Shown: in pieces, positions 1-8,244 of the stretch
Layout of the letters: every line of letters starts with the position of its first letter
Position numbering within the stretch: the stretch's first letter is position 1
Origin: Curtobacterium sp. VKM Ac-2922
Lineage (GTDB): Bacteria > Actinomycetota > Actinomycetes > Actinomycetales > Microbacteriaceae
Assembly: GCF_022815645.1 (NCBI RefSeq)
Contig: NZ_JALGRO010000006.1
Span: 158,656-222,655 of the forward strand
Reading direction: 5' to 3'
DNA length: 64,000 nt
Notes under the pieces: generated by a model
What the model was told of the DNA's origin: nothing
What the model saw: only the letters and a program-made list of their open reading frames with translations
The model's database searches: none
Translations under genes and position numbers: made by a program

Positions 1-616
1 CCCGGAGCATGCCGACGAACAGGGCGACGGCGGGCAGGGCACACACGGCGAGCATGATGCGCCAGACGCCGTTGCCCTCGCCCCACAGGTTGCCGATGAC
101 GGCGTTGACCAGGAACGCGGCGAGCTGACCGATGACGATCATCAGTTCGTTGCGGCCGGACAGCGACCCGCGGATCTCGTAGGGCGCCAGTTCGGCCAGG
201 AACACGGGCACCACCGTCGATGCACCGCCCACCGCCAGCCCGAGCAGCACGCGGCCGACGACGATCACGGCGAACGTCGGCGAGAAGACGCAGATGAGCG
301 TGCCCACGAAGAACGTCACGGCGAGCGCGATGATCGTCCTGCGGCGACCCCACCCATCGGCGATGCGGCCACCGAGCATGGCGCCGATCGCCGCACCGAA
401 CAGCAGCGAGCTGGTGACGACCCCCTCGGTCAGGTTGGTCAGGCCGAGCTCCTGCTTCATCGGCAGGAGTGCGCCGTTGATCACCCCGGTGTCGTACCCG
501 AAGAGCAGACCGCCGAAGGTGGCCACCAGCGCGAGGACGCCCAGGCGGCGGCGGTGGGCTCCCGTGCCGAGCGGCGGCAGTGCGGCACTCGTCGTTGCCG
601 GCTTGATGTCGACCAT
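1..616 (-). CDS. Sugar-porter MFS transporter, C-terminus cut by window edge
   Basis: About 205 N-terminal residues of a proton-coupled sugar transporter of the major facilitator superfamily; the rest lies beyond base 1. The minus-strand frame begins MVDIKPAT and has the sugar-porter hallmarks: FGGLLFGYDTGVINGAL in TM1, GRIADGWGRRR in the loop between TM2 and TM3, and the E-x-RG motif EIRGSLSGRNE after TM4. The ATG at 616 is preceded by a good AAGGAG about seven bases upstream, which decides the start. The substrate (probably a hexose, pentose or polyol) cannot be read from the visible part. The upstream neighbour on the same strand is a small unknown gene 145 bp away. Confidence 0.9.
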   Translation of the reverse strand, partial: MVDIKPATTSAALPPLGTGAHRRRLGVLALVATFGGLLFGYDTGVINGALLPMKQELGLTNLTEGVVTSSLLFGAAIGAMLGGRIADGWGRRRTIIALAVTFFVGTLICVFSPTFAVIVVGRVLLGLAVGGASTVVPVFLAELAPYEIRGSLSGRNELMIVIGQLAAFLVNAVIGNLWGEGNGVWRIMLAVCALPAVALFVGMLR

Positions 617-760
617 GTGCGGTGACTCCTTCGTCCGTGATCACGCGTCGGTGCGTGCTGCCGATGGTAGTCGGAAACTTTGTCCTGTCAATCGGTCATG
701 GTCATCGCAGGCGTGATGGAGCGATCCACGAAAGCCCTGATCATCCAGGGGTCGATCCGG

Positions 761-1231
761 TCAGTCCCCGTCGGCCTGCTCGCCGAGCACATCGCCCAGC
801 CGCGTCATGTCGGCGCCGTGGTCGGTGTACCGCCGGACGGTGCGCCGCGCTGCCGTGCTGGCGGCGCCGCTCAGGTTCGCGTTCCGCCGCGCGGCGTCGG
901 CGACCCGTCCCGCGTGACTCGCGGTGGAGAGCACGACGTTCGCCAGCGCTCGTCCGGCACCCGGATCGGGGACCCCTGCGACGGACCACGCGGCACGGAC
1001 CTGCTCGTCCGGGCTGACGCCGCGGCGGGTGCCCATCCGGTGCCAGTCGGAGGCCATGGCGCCCTCGGTCCGGTCGGCGGCGCGTGCGGACTCGTCGACA
1101 CGGCTGTGGTCCTGGGGCGCCGATGCGGCTGCGTCGGCGCGGTCGCGGGCGGCGGAGTCGTCACCGCCGGCAGCGGCGATGCGGGCGGCGTGGGCGGCGG
1201 CCGCCGCGGCGAGGATCTCGGACCTGTCCAT
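761..1231 (-). CDS. Small unknown alanine-rich protein
   Basis: A 156-residue protein I do not recognise. It starts MDRSEILAAAAAAHAARI, is rich in Ala, Arg and Asp, looks helical and soluble, and has no signal peptide or membrane segment. The central stretch SDWHRMGTRRGVSPDEQVRAAW and the C-terminal AARRTVRRYTDHGADM look like genuine conserved protein rather than frame noise, and third-position GC supports this frame. The ATG at 1231 is chosen because further upstream the frame runs antisense into the C-terminal part of the NmrA-like gene. It lies 50 bp downstream of that gene on the same strand, so it may be co-transcribed. Function unknown. Confidence 0.6.
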   Translation of the reverse strand: MDRSEILAAAAAAHAARIAAAGGDDSAARDRADAAASAPQDHSRVDESARAADRTEGAMASDWHRMGTRRGVSPDEQVRAAWSVAGVPDPGAGRALANVVLSTASHAGRVADAARRNANLSGAASTAARRTVRRYTDHGADMTRLGDVLGEQADGD

Positions 1232-1281
1232 GGGTCGACCGTACCGCTCGCGTCCGACGCCACCGCGCGCCTCCTGGCGGC

Positions 1282-2166
1282 TCAGCTGGCCAGGTGGGCG
1301 GTCAGGACGTCCTCGACGCTCGTCCACGCGTGCGGCCCGTAGCGGTCGTTCTGCACGTGGTGCAGCTCGGCCTCGCCGCTGAACATGCTGACGAAGTACT
1401 GCATCCCCTGCCACGCGGGGAAGGGCTCGTCCGTGGGCTTCGACAGGCGCCGGCCCACCCGTGCCATGGCGGAGAGGGTGCCCGCGGTACCGGCCCACTG
1501 CAGGCGGAAGGGCGTCCCCGTCAGTCGGGACATCGTCTCGGCGATGCTGCGCGAGGTGACCCGGTCCCCGGCGACCTCGACGACCCTGGGGGCATCGGCA
1601 TCCAGGGCGACCTGCGCCGTCAGCCACGCCACGTCGTCCTTCGTCGTGAAGTCGAGCACCTGGTCCGCCGACGACCAGAACAGCACGCGCTGGCGGTCGA
1701 ACAGGATCAGCGGCGCCTGCCCGGTCAGCATGTCCGCGAACGCCCCGTTGAGCACCGACGTCGCCCGGAGCGGCGCAGCGTCGACGTCGGCGGCGAACTC
1801 GCGGCGCAGCTCGAAGTTGCGGTTCGACCCGGGCGTGATCGAGCGGTAGTCGGCGGCGTAGTCGGACGGGACGAACCGGGGCACCCCCGCGTCGACCGCG
1901 GCGGCCAGCAGGGCCCGTTGCGCATCGACGATCACCGGGCGGGTCCCACTGACCGCGGAGACGACGACGTCGGCCCCCTGGACCGCTCGCCGCAGCGCCG
2001 CCGGGTCGTCGTAGGCGGCGGTGACGGACTCGACCCGGTCGTCGACCGAGGGGCTGCTCCCCCGGCTCAGCGCGCGGAGGTGGACGTCGTCGTGGTCGAG
2101 CAGGGCGTGGACGATGCGGCTCCCGAGGTCTCCGGTGGCGCCGGCGACGAGGACGGTGGTGGTCAT
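1282..2166 (-). CDS. NmrA-like NAD(P)-binding protein
   Basis: A 294-residue atypical short-chain dehydrogenase of the NmrA / isoflavone-reductase type. It begins MTTTVLVAGATGDLGSRIV, a Rossmann fold with the G-x-x-G-x-x-G dinucleotide signature. ADVVVSAVSG follows around residue 75, then the family-typical RFVPSDYAADY and a substrate half. Members either reduce phenylpropanoid-like substrates or act as redox sensors without catalysis; nothing here separates these options. The start at 2166 has GAGG seven bases upstream, while an upstream in-frame ATG lacks one. It lies 148 bp downstream of oleD with a candidate hairpin between, so it is probably not part of the ole operon. Confidence 0.85.
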   Translation of the reverse strand: MTTTVLVAGATGDLGSRIVHALLDHDDVHLRALSRGSSPSVDDRVESVTAAYDDPAALRRAVQGADVVVSAVSGTRPVIVDAQRALLAAAVDAGVPRFVPSDYAADYRSITPGSNRNFELRREFAADVDAAPLRATSVLNGAFADMLTGQAPLILFDRQRVLFWSSADQVLDFTTKDDVAWLTAQVALDADAPRVVEVAGDRVTSRSIAETMSRLTGTPFRLQWAGTAGTLSAMARVGRRLSKPTDEPFPAWQGMQYFVSMFSGEAELHHVQNDRYGPHAWTSVEDVLTAHLAS

Positions 2167-2252
2167 GTCCTCGACACTACGGACGCCCGGCCCGCGGGGG
2201 TTCAGCGCGCGGCTGTTCCCACACCGCTCGCCACGAGAAGCGGGATCGCGCA

Positions 2253-2278
2253 TGGTGGGTCGGAAGGAACGACCACCA
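2253..2278 (-). terminator. Candidate hairpin terminator after oleD
   Basis: TGGTGGGTCG and CGACCACCA form a stem of about nine pairs with one bulged G and a seven-base loop, about 40 bases past the oleD stop on the minus strand. There is no clear U-tract, as is usual at this GC content. Confidence 0.4.
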
Positions 2279-2314
2279 ACTCGCGGTTCGACCTGCTCTG
2301 CACGGATCGGCCGC

Positions 2315-3295
2315 TTACCCGTGGGCAGCGGCCAGGCGGCGCAGACCCTCGTCGATCGACACCGACGGCGCCCACCCCAGGTCCTGCCGGGTCCGGCGCT
2401 GGTCGAACCAGTGCGACGTGGACAGCTGCTCGGCCAGGAACCGTGTCATCGGCGGCTCGTCCGCTCCGGGTCGCACCCGCCAGACGGCCTCGACGAGCGA
2501 CCCGGCAGCGCGCGCGACCCCGGCCGGCACGTGCCACCGCGGCGACGGCACGCCCGATGCCCGGCAGATGCCGTCGAGCAGGTCGGCGACGGGCCGCGGC
2601 TCGCCGTTCGTGACGACGTAGGCGTTGCCGTGCACGCCGTCCGAGGCGGCCCGTGCCAGCGCGGCGACCATGGCCGAGGCGGCGTTGTCGACGTAGCAGG
2701 AGTCGATCAGCGCGGCGCCGGAGTCGAGCAGCGGCAGGCGACCACGTCGGGCCCGGTCGACGATCCGACCGACCAGCTGCGTGTCGCCAGGCCCCCACAC
2801 CAGGTGCGGCCGGACGGCGACGACGGCGAACCCCGGGGCGTCGGCGGCCAGTGCGAGCAGCTCGGCCTCGGCCTTGGTACGGGCGTAGTCCCCGCGGGCG
2901 TGTGCCGGATCGGCCGGTGTGGCCGCGGCACCCGCGATCGAGGAGCCGGTGTGGGCGACCGACGGCGAGGACACGAACGCGACGCGCTCGACCCCGGCGG
3001 CACGGGCGGCGGCGAGCAGGGTGCGCGTGCCGTCGACGTTCACCCGGACGAAGTCGGCGGGATCGCCCGCGAGCGAGACCTTCGCGGCGAGGTGCACGAC
3101 CGCCTGCACCCCCTCGACGGCCCGGGCGACCGCGGCGGCGTCCGTCATCGTCCCCAGCACGTCGGTCACGCCCGCGACGCCGGACGGACGCCGCTGGAAC
3201 GTCCGGACGTCGTGCCCGGCGTCGCGAACCGCCGCAGCAACGGCCCGTCCGAGGAACCCACTGGCACCTGTGACCAGCACGCGCTGTCCGATCAC
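2315..3295 (-). CDS. oleD: OleD-type 2-alkyl-3-ketoalkanoate reductase
   Basis: A 326-residue NAD(P)H-dependent reductase of the extended SDR / 3-beta-HSD group. It would reduce the 2-alkyl-3-keto acid made by OleA to the beta-hydroxy acid in long-chain olefin biosynthesis. The protein opens VIGQRVLVTGASGFLGRAV (Rossmann fold) and has the catalytic Y-x3-K in GDYARTKAEAE around residue 140, after FVSSPSVAHTG. The GTG start at 3295 overlaps the TGA of oleBC (GTGA), implying translational coupling. Length and position after oleA and oleBC match ole clusters such as that of Micrococcus. Related sterol dehydrogenases are the alternative, but the context argues for OleD. Confidence 0.9.
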   Translation of the reverse strand: MIGQRVLVTGASGFLGRAVAAAVRDAGHDVRTFQRRPSGVAGVTDVLGTMTDAAAVARAVEGVQAVVHLAAKVSLAGDPADFVRVNVDGTRTLLAAARAAGVERVAFVSSPSVAHTGSSIAGAAATPADPAHARGDYARTKAEAELLALAADAPGFAVVAVRPHLVWGPGDTQLVGRIVDRARRGRLPLLDSGAALIDSCYVDNAASAMVAALARAASDGVHGNAYVVTNGEPRPVADLLDGICRASGVPSPRWHVPAGVARAAGSLVEAVWRVRPGADEPPMTRFLAEQLSTSHWFDQRRTRQDLGWAPSVSIDEGLRRLAAAHG

Positions 3296-6000
3296 GGGCG
3301 GGTCATCCGGCCGCCACCCAGCACGCTCGACGCCCAGCGGGACAGGCGTGCACGGTCGACCTTGGAGTTGTGGCGGATGTCGGTCGGCAGCACCGGGACG
3401 ACCAGCACGGCGGCGACGGGCACTCCGGCAGCCGCACGGACGGCGGCAGCGAGTGCAGCGGGTGCGAGCGCCGGACGGCGGACGGGTGGCACGGCCTCGA
3501 CGACCGCGACGACCTGCTGCGTGCCGGCGGGACCGATCCCGGCGACACCGACGCGGCCGACCGCGGCGACCTGCTCGATGCGTTGCTCGGGCCCGACCGG
3601 CGTGACGACACCCGCGGGTGTGGTGACGACGTGCTGCAGGCGGCCCTCGACCCAGAGCTGGCCCGAGGCGTCCAGGTGCCCGACGTCGCCCGTGCGGTGC
3701 GCGCGGGGGTCGTCGAGACCCCGACGCGACGCCCGGTTCGTGCGCCACAGCCGGTCGTAGCGGTCGCGCACGTGCGGTGCGGCGACGACGATCTCGCCCG
3801 TGACTCCTGGCTCGGTGGTCAGCTCGTCCGACGGCACTCCCGACGCGGACAACGGCGCGATGCGGACGTCGACCCCGCGCGCGGGCCGTCCCACGCAGAC
3901 CCCGCCGACGCGCGACACCGCGGACGCAGCAGCCTGCACGGCGTCCAGGTCGACGTCGGTCATCAGCAGGCCCTCGGTCATGCCGTACGGCGTGTGGGCG
4001 GAGGCGTTCGGCATGAGCTCGGTCGCGGCGGCCAGCAGCGTCGCGGACACCGGTGCCCCCGCGGACAGGAACAGGCGGACCCGCGACAGCGCGGCACGGT
4101 CGGCGTCGGTCAGCGCGTCAGCTGTCGCCACGACGTTCGCCAGTGCCGCCGGCGACAGGAACACCACGGTGGCATCGGCTGCCGCGACCGACGCGGCGAC
4201 CGCGCGGGCCGTCAGCGTACGCGGTGCGGTGACGTCCATGTCCGGTGCGACCGAGCGGGCGCCGAGCGCGGGACCGAGCAGCGCGAACGGGGCGAACCCG
4301 GCGACGAGTCCGGTGCCGACGCCGACGTCGTACTGGCCGGCCAAGACGTCGCGGACGGCACCGAGCTGGCCGTGCGTGTAGACGACCCCCTTGGCCGGTC
4401 CGGTCGATCCGCTCGTGAACAGGACGGCGGCCGGGGTGCTCGACGCCGGCGCATCGGGCAGCGCGGTTCCGGCCGCCAGGCGACGCGCACCACGACGGGC
4501 GACGGACGCGAGCGTGTGCTCGACCCGCAGGGCGGCACGCACGGGTGCGGGCAGCGCGAGGGTCGCGATGCGTCGCCCCGGCCAGCCGAGCGCACGGGCT
4601 GCGGCCAGGCCGGGCAGCGCCCCGATGACCCAGTCCGGCCGAGCGCCCTTGACGGCGCGCGTGAGTCCGCGCAGGCCGAGCCCGGCGTCCGCCACGACGA
4701 CGGTCGCGCCGATCCGGATGCTGGCGTACAGCGCAGCGGTCAGGTCGGCGCCGGGCGTCACCAGCAGCGAGACCCGGTCCCCCGGGCCGACGCCGACGTC
4801 CAGGAGCCCGGCAGCGACCTCGTCGATCCGTCGGGCCAGCAGGCGCCAGCTGATCGTGCGGGTGCCGCCCGGGGCGGCCATCTCGACCAGCGCCGGCTCG
4901 TCCGAGTCCCGCAGGTCCTCGAGCGCGGCCCAGAGCGGGCGGCTCGCGTCGGCGGGTGCTGATCCGGCAGCCGGGAGGCCCGGCTCGACTCTGGCAGGCA
5001 CGTGGCCGTCCGGCAGGCGGTCGCCCAGCCAGTCGAGGACCGTGCCGGCGACGTCGGCGTCCTCGGGCAGCAGGTGGCCGGCGCCCTCGAAGCGGTGGAC
5101 GTCGGCGTGCGGCAGCCGCGCGGCCAGGTCGTCCAGGTAGCGCTCGAGGAACACGGGGTCGCGCGGACCCCACAGCAGCAGCGCGGGGACGTCGAGCCGG
5201 GCGACCCCGGCCGAGATCCGGTCGAGCTCGGGAGCGCTGGCATGGGCGGCATCGACGGGGATGTCCGCGACGAACCCGCCGATCCCCCCACGACGCGCCG
5301 CCCCGCGGTACGGCGCGCGGAAGCCGCCAGCCACGGCCCGGTCGAGCTTCGGGTGCGCGATGGCCAGCGTCGTCTCGAGGAACGCCGGCGTGACCACCGT
5401 CGCGCGGCCGAGCAGCTGGGGTCGGAGCGCGAGCCGGAGCGGCGCCGGGATCGGTGCGTCGGACGGCTGGTGCACGGCGGTGTTGCACGTCGCGACGCCC
5501 ACCACCAGGTCGGGGTGGTCGACGGCCCAGCCGAGCGACACGACACCGCCCCAGTCGTGCCCGAGGGTGACGACGGCTCCGGTGAGCCCGAGTTCGTCGG
5601 TCAGGGCGCCCAGGTCGGCGACGCGCTGGGGCAGCCCCCGGGCGACCCCGGTGCGCTCCGAGAAGCCCATGTCGAGCTGGTCGACGGCGATCACGCGCCA
5701 GGCGGGCCCACCGGCCGCTGCCACCGCGAGCGAGGTGCGGAGCACCGACCGCCACAGGTACGACCAGGTCGGGTTGCCGTGCACGCACAGCAGCGTGCCG
5801 ACCGGTTCCACGCCGATCGCGGCCAGGGAGCCGGCCGTGTCGAGGAGGTGCCAGGTGCGCGCGGCGTGATCCGCGCCTCCTGGCTGTTCGCCTGCCGGCA
5901 CCGTGACCAGGCGCGACCATGCCGGGTCGAGTCCGGGCAGCGAGGACGGCAGCGTGGCCGGAGCGGTGCTCGCGGCGACGCGGGGCAGCCCAGAGGTCAC
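3292..6000 (-). CDS. oleBC: OleBC fusion: beta-lactone decarboxylase plus beta-lactone synthetase
   Basis: A 902-residue two-domain enzyme for the last steps of head-to-head olefin synthesis. The N-terminal domain (about residues 40-310) is a haloalkane-dehalogenase-like alpha/beta hydrolase: VHGNPTWSYLWR oxyanion loop, GHDWGG nucleophile Asp, and late His in FEGAGHLLPED. This is OleB, which decarboxylates the beta-lactone to a cis-olefin. The C-terminal domain (about 345-890) is an AMP-forming ligase: FTSGSTGPAKGVVYTHG phosphate loop, PYGMTEG, and HRTGDVGHLD. This is OleC, which closes the beta-lactone. The GTG start at 6000 overlaps the oleA stop by four bases. Fused OleBC proteins are known in actinobacteria; proteobacteria keep the two proteins separate. 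Confidence 0.92.
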   Translation of the reverse strand: MTSGLPRVAASTAPATLPSSLPGLDPAWSRLVTVPAGEQPGGADHAARTWHLLDTAGSLAAIGVEPVGTLLCVHGNPTWSYLWRSVLRTSLAVAAAGGPAWRVIAVDQLDMGFSERTGVARGLPQRVADLGALTDELGLTGAVVTLGHDWGGVVSLGWAVDHPDLVVGVATCNTAVHQPSDAPIPAPLRLALRPQLLGRATVVTPAFLETTLAIAHPKLDRAVAGGFRAPYRGAARRGGIGGFVADIPVDAAHASAPELDRISAGVARLDVPALLLWGPRDPVFLERYLDDLAARLPHADVHRFEGAGHLLPEDADVAGTVLDWLGDRLPDGHVPARVEPGLPAAGSAPADASRPLWAALEDLRDSDEPALVEMAAPGGTRTISWRLLARRIDEVAAGLLDVGVGPGDRVSLLVTPGADLTAALYASIRIGATVVVADAGLGLRGLTRAVKGARPDWVIGALPGLAAARALGWPGRRIATLALPAPVRAALRVEHTLASVARRGARRLAAGTALPDAPASSTPAAVLFTSGSTGPAKGVVYTHGQLGAVRDVLAGQYDVGVGTGLVAGFAPFALLGPALGARSVAPDMDVTAPRTLTARAVAASVAAADATVVFLSPAALANVVATADALTDADRAALSRVRLFLSAGAPVSATLLAAATELMPNASAHTPYGMTEGLLMTDVDLDAVQAAASAVSRVGGVCVGRPARGVDVRIAPLSASGVPSDELTTEPGVTGEIVVAAPHVRDRYDRLWRTNRASRRGLDDPRAHRTGDVGHLDASGQLWVEGRLQHVVTTPAGVVTPVGPEQRIEQVAAVGRVGVAGIGPAGTQQVVAVVEAVPPVRRPALAPAALAAAVRAAAGVPVAAVLVVPVLPTDIRHNSKVDRARLSRWASSVLGGGRMTRP

Positions 6001-7070
6001 CAGCGGAGTTCCATCATCGCCGTGTTGATGCCGGAGCCCACGCCGCCCAGGAACACGCGGTCGCCGGGACGGATGCGGCCGGCGGCGGCCTCGTCGGCCA
6101 GGGTGATCGGGATCGACGCGGGGCCGACGTTGCCGAAGCGCTCGTACGTCGTGGGGACCTTGTCGCGCGGCACACCGATGGCCTCGACGAAGGCGTTCGT
6201 GTGCACGTCGGAGACCTGGTGCAGGACGTAGCGGTCCATGTCGGCCCAGTCGAAGTGCGAGCGCGCTTCGTTCCAGGCGGCGACCACCAGTTCCATGCCG
6301 CCCTTCAGCAGCATCTTGGCGTCGGTGAACATGCCGTCCACGCTGCCGACGCACAGGTCGTACCACTGGGTCGCCGCGCGGGTGACGCCGCCGACGATCC
6401 GGTGTCCGCCCGGGTGCATGTCCGCCGGGCCGAGCACGGCCGCGGCAGCGCCGGAGCCGAGCGTCAGGCTGGCGAACTCGCTCATGAAGTCCTTGCGGTT
6501 GCGGCCGCCCTGGTTCAGCCGCTCGATGGTGTTGAGCTGCACCTGGTCGGCGTCCTCGCCGTCGACGACGAGCGCGTACTTGATCTGCCCGGAGTCGATC
6601 ATGCCCGCGGCCACGCTCATCGCGTTGACGAAGCCCAGGCAGGCGTTCGCGATGTCGAAGTTGATCGCGGACGACGGCAGGCCCAGGCCGTGGTGCAGGC
6701 GCACGGCCACCGAGGGCTCGAGGTGCGGACGCGTGACGGACGTGTTGATGAGCAGGCCGACGTCCTCGGGGCGGATGCCGGCTTCGGCCATCGCGCGGCG
6801 CCCGGCATCGATGGCGGCGTCCTGGAAGGACTGCCCCTCGCCCCAGTTGCGACGCTCCTTCACCCCGGCCACGCGTTCGAGCAGCCCCATCGGCAGGCGC
6901 AGGCGACGGAGCACACCGCGGAGCTTCTCCTCGATGTCCGCAGAGGTCGTCACACGCTCAGCCACGGTGGTCGCGACCGAGAGCAGGGCGACGTTGTCGT
7001 GCTTGGCCGTCGCGTTGCCCGGGCGCTCGGTTTCGCTGCTCGTCGCCTGGTCGACCGGCCGTTCCGTCAT
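5997..7070 (-). CDS. oleA: OleA thiolase: head-to-head fatty acyl-CoA condensation
   Basis: A 357-residue thiolase-superfamily enzyme of the 3-oxoacyl-ACP synthase III type. It condenses two fatty acyl-CoAs into a 2-alkyl-3-ketoacid, the entry step of olefin synthesis. The nucleophile Cys144 lies in FDIANACLGFVNA; the Asn/His part of the site is in YVLHQVSDVHTNAF and ERFGNVGPASIP. The position agrees with the catalytic Cys near 143 of characterised OleA. I use the ATG at 7070; an alternative ATG at 7097 would add nine residues, and neither has a strong ribosome site. It is the first gene of the oleA-oleBC-oleD operon. It could be mistaken for FabH, but the adjacent oleBC and oleD make OleA much more likely. 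Confidence 0.93.
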   Translation of the reverse strand: MTERPVDQATSSETERPGNATAKHDNVALLSVATTVAERVTTSADIEEKLRGVLRRLRLPMGLLERVAGVKERRNWGEGQSFQDAAIDAGRRAMAEAGIRPEDVGLLINTSVTRPHLEPSVAVRLHHGLGLPSSAINFDIANACLGFVNAMSVAAGMIDSGQIKYALVVDGEDADQVQLNTIERLNQGGRNRKDFMSEFASLTLGSGAAAAVLGPADMHPGGHRIVGGVTRAATQWYDLCVGSVDGMFTDAKMLLKGGMELVVAAWNEARSHFDWADMDRYVLHQVSDVHTNAFVEAIGVPRDKVPTTYERFGNVGPASIPITLADEAAAGRIRPGDRVFLGGVGSGINTAMMELRW

Positions 7071-7092
7071 GATCGTCACCGATACATACTTC

Positions 7093-7124
7093 CGCATCCG
7101 GGCTGGATGCGCGATCCGGATGCG
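7093..7124 (-). promoter_or_regulatory. Candidate operator upstream of the ole operon
   Basis: Three copies of the heptamer GGATGCG cluster just upstream of oleA. One is inverted (CGCATCC, 7093-7099) and two are direct (7105-7111, 7118-7124). The first two form an inverted repeat with a five-base centre. This spot, in the 178-bp gap between divergent oleA and the lipoprotein gene, is where a repressor or activator of ole would bind. The cognate factor is not identified. Confidence 0.4.
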
Positions 7125-7248
7125 CTGTGCGACGCTCCACGACGGCGCTCGAGCGGGCGTCCCGCGTCCGCGTGGGCCGTTGGACACAGTCCGATCACGC
7201 CGCTCCAGCCGCGAGGATCCGTCCGTTACGCTGCCGATCCGAGGGGGC

Positions 7249-8160
7249 ATGACCGTGCACAGAGGACTCGCGATCGGACTGGTCGTCGTGGCAGCAGTGG
7301 GGCTGTCGGGGTGTTCGTTGCTCCGCGGCGACTCGGGTGGGCTGCCCGCGCCGTCGCGCTCGGCCTCGGCCACGCCGACAGCGTCCCCGTCGGCCCCGGC
7401 GACGTCGGATGCCGACAGCGAGGCGGAACGGCTGCGCGAGTCCGCCTCACCGCGGCCGCCCACCGCCGCACCCTCGCAGGCGTCGATGCCCGCACCGACG
7501 ATCTCGACGATCCCGGACGGCACCGTGCTGGCCGAGGCGGACGTCACCTCGCCGAAGGGCAGCGTGCACTTCCACTACCGCGTCGTCGCTGCCGGGGACT
7601 CGTACGCGATCGAGTACTCCGGGTTCACCTCGACCCTGCCGGTCCCCGTCGGCGTGATGCTCATCGACAAGGCGCCCGCGGTCGGGGACGGCATCACCGC
7701 GCACGGCGTCGGCGACCACCAGCTCGGCGGCCCGACCACCACGCCCGCGCCCACCGCGTCGACCCCGCTGACCGGCTCGTCGTACGACCCGTCGTGGCTC
7801 GGCACGATCGTGACGTACTCCGACGCATCGAGCGACCCGTCGATCCCGGTCGAGATCGGCCCGGGCAAGGTGCTGTCGGTCAACAGCGTGCGGTGGTCCG
7901 TACCGGCACGCACGACGAACGTGCACCCGGTCGACGGTGGCGCCCGGTCCGGGGCGAACGGGACGGTGTCCGCGACGACCGCCTCGGGTGCACCGGCGTC
8001 CTACGTGATCGCGCCCGACGACCTGATCGCGAACGTCGCCGACCGCTTCGGGATCTCCGTCGAAGCACTGATCTGGCTCGACCCGGACCTGCGGGTGTAC
8101 GGCGACCAGCAGTGGCTCTACGAGGGCACGACGATCAACCTGGACCCGGTCCGGCGCTGA
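7249..8160 (+). CDS. Secreted lipoprotein with a C-terminal LysM-like domain
   Basis: A 303-residue exported lipoprotein. The N-terminus MTVHRGLAIGLVVVAAVGLSGCS carries a signal peptide and lipobox (LSGC, Cys22). A Ser/Pro/Thr-rich linker follows to about residue 85, then a beta-rich domain. The last 55 residues resemble LysM (YVIAPDDLIANVADRFGISVEALIWLDPDL), suggesting attachment to peptidoglycan. The start is supported by GAGGGGG immediately upstream. It is divergent from oleA and convergent with pgi. The role is unknown; a cell-wall-bound sensor or structural lipoprotein is the most that can be inferred. Confidence 0.8.
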   Translation: MTVHRGLAIGLVVVAAVGLSGCSLLRGDSGGLPAPSRSASATPTASPSAPATSDADSEAERLRESASPRPPTAAPSQASMPAPTISTIPDGTVLAEADVTSPKGSVHFHYRVVAAGDSYAIEYSGFTSTLPVPVGVMLIDKAPAVGDGITAHGVGDHQLGGPTTTPAPTASTPLTGSSYDPSWLGTIVTYSDASSDPSIPVEIGPGKVLSVNSVRWSVPARTTNVHPVDGGARSGANGTVSATTASGAPASYVIAPDDLIANVADRFGISVEALIWLDPDLRVYGDQQWLYEGTTINLDPVRR

Positions 8161-8199
8161 CGCGCAGCCCCGACCGGCGCTGACCGGCGCTGACACGCG

Positions 8200-8239
8200 G
8201 CACCGACCGGCGCTGACGATCGTCAGCGCCGGTCGGTGC
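8200..8239. terminator. Perfect 40-bp palindromic bidirectional terminator
   Basis: The 20-bp arms 8200-8219 and 8220-8239 are exact reverse complements with GATC at the dyad. The palindrome lies in the 84-bp gap between the convergent lipoprotein gene and pgi, so it can terminate both. The arm core GACCGGCGCTGA also occurs as imperfect direct copies just upstream (8171-8193). Confidence 0.8.
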
Positions 8240-8244
8240 AGGTG

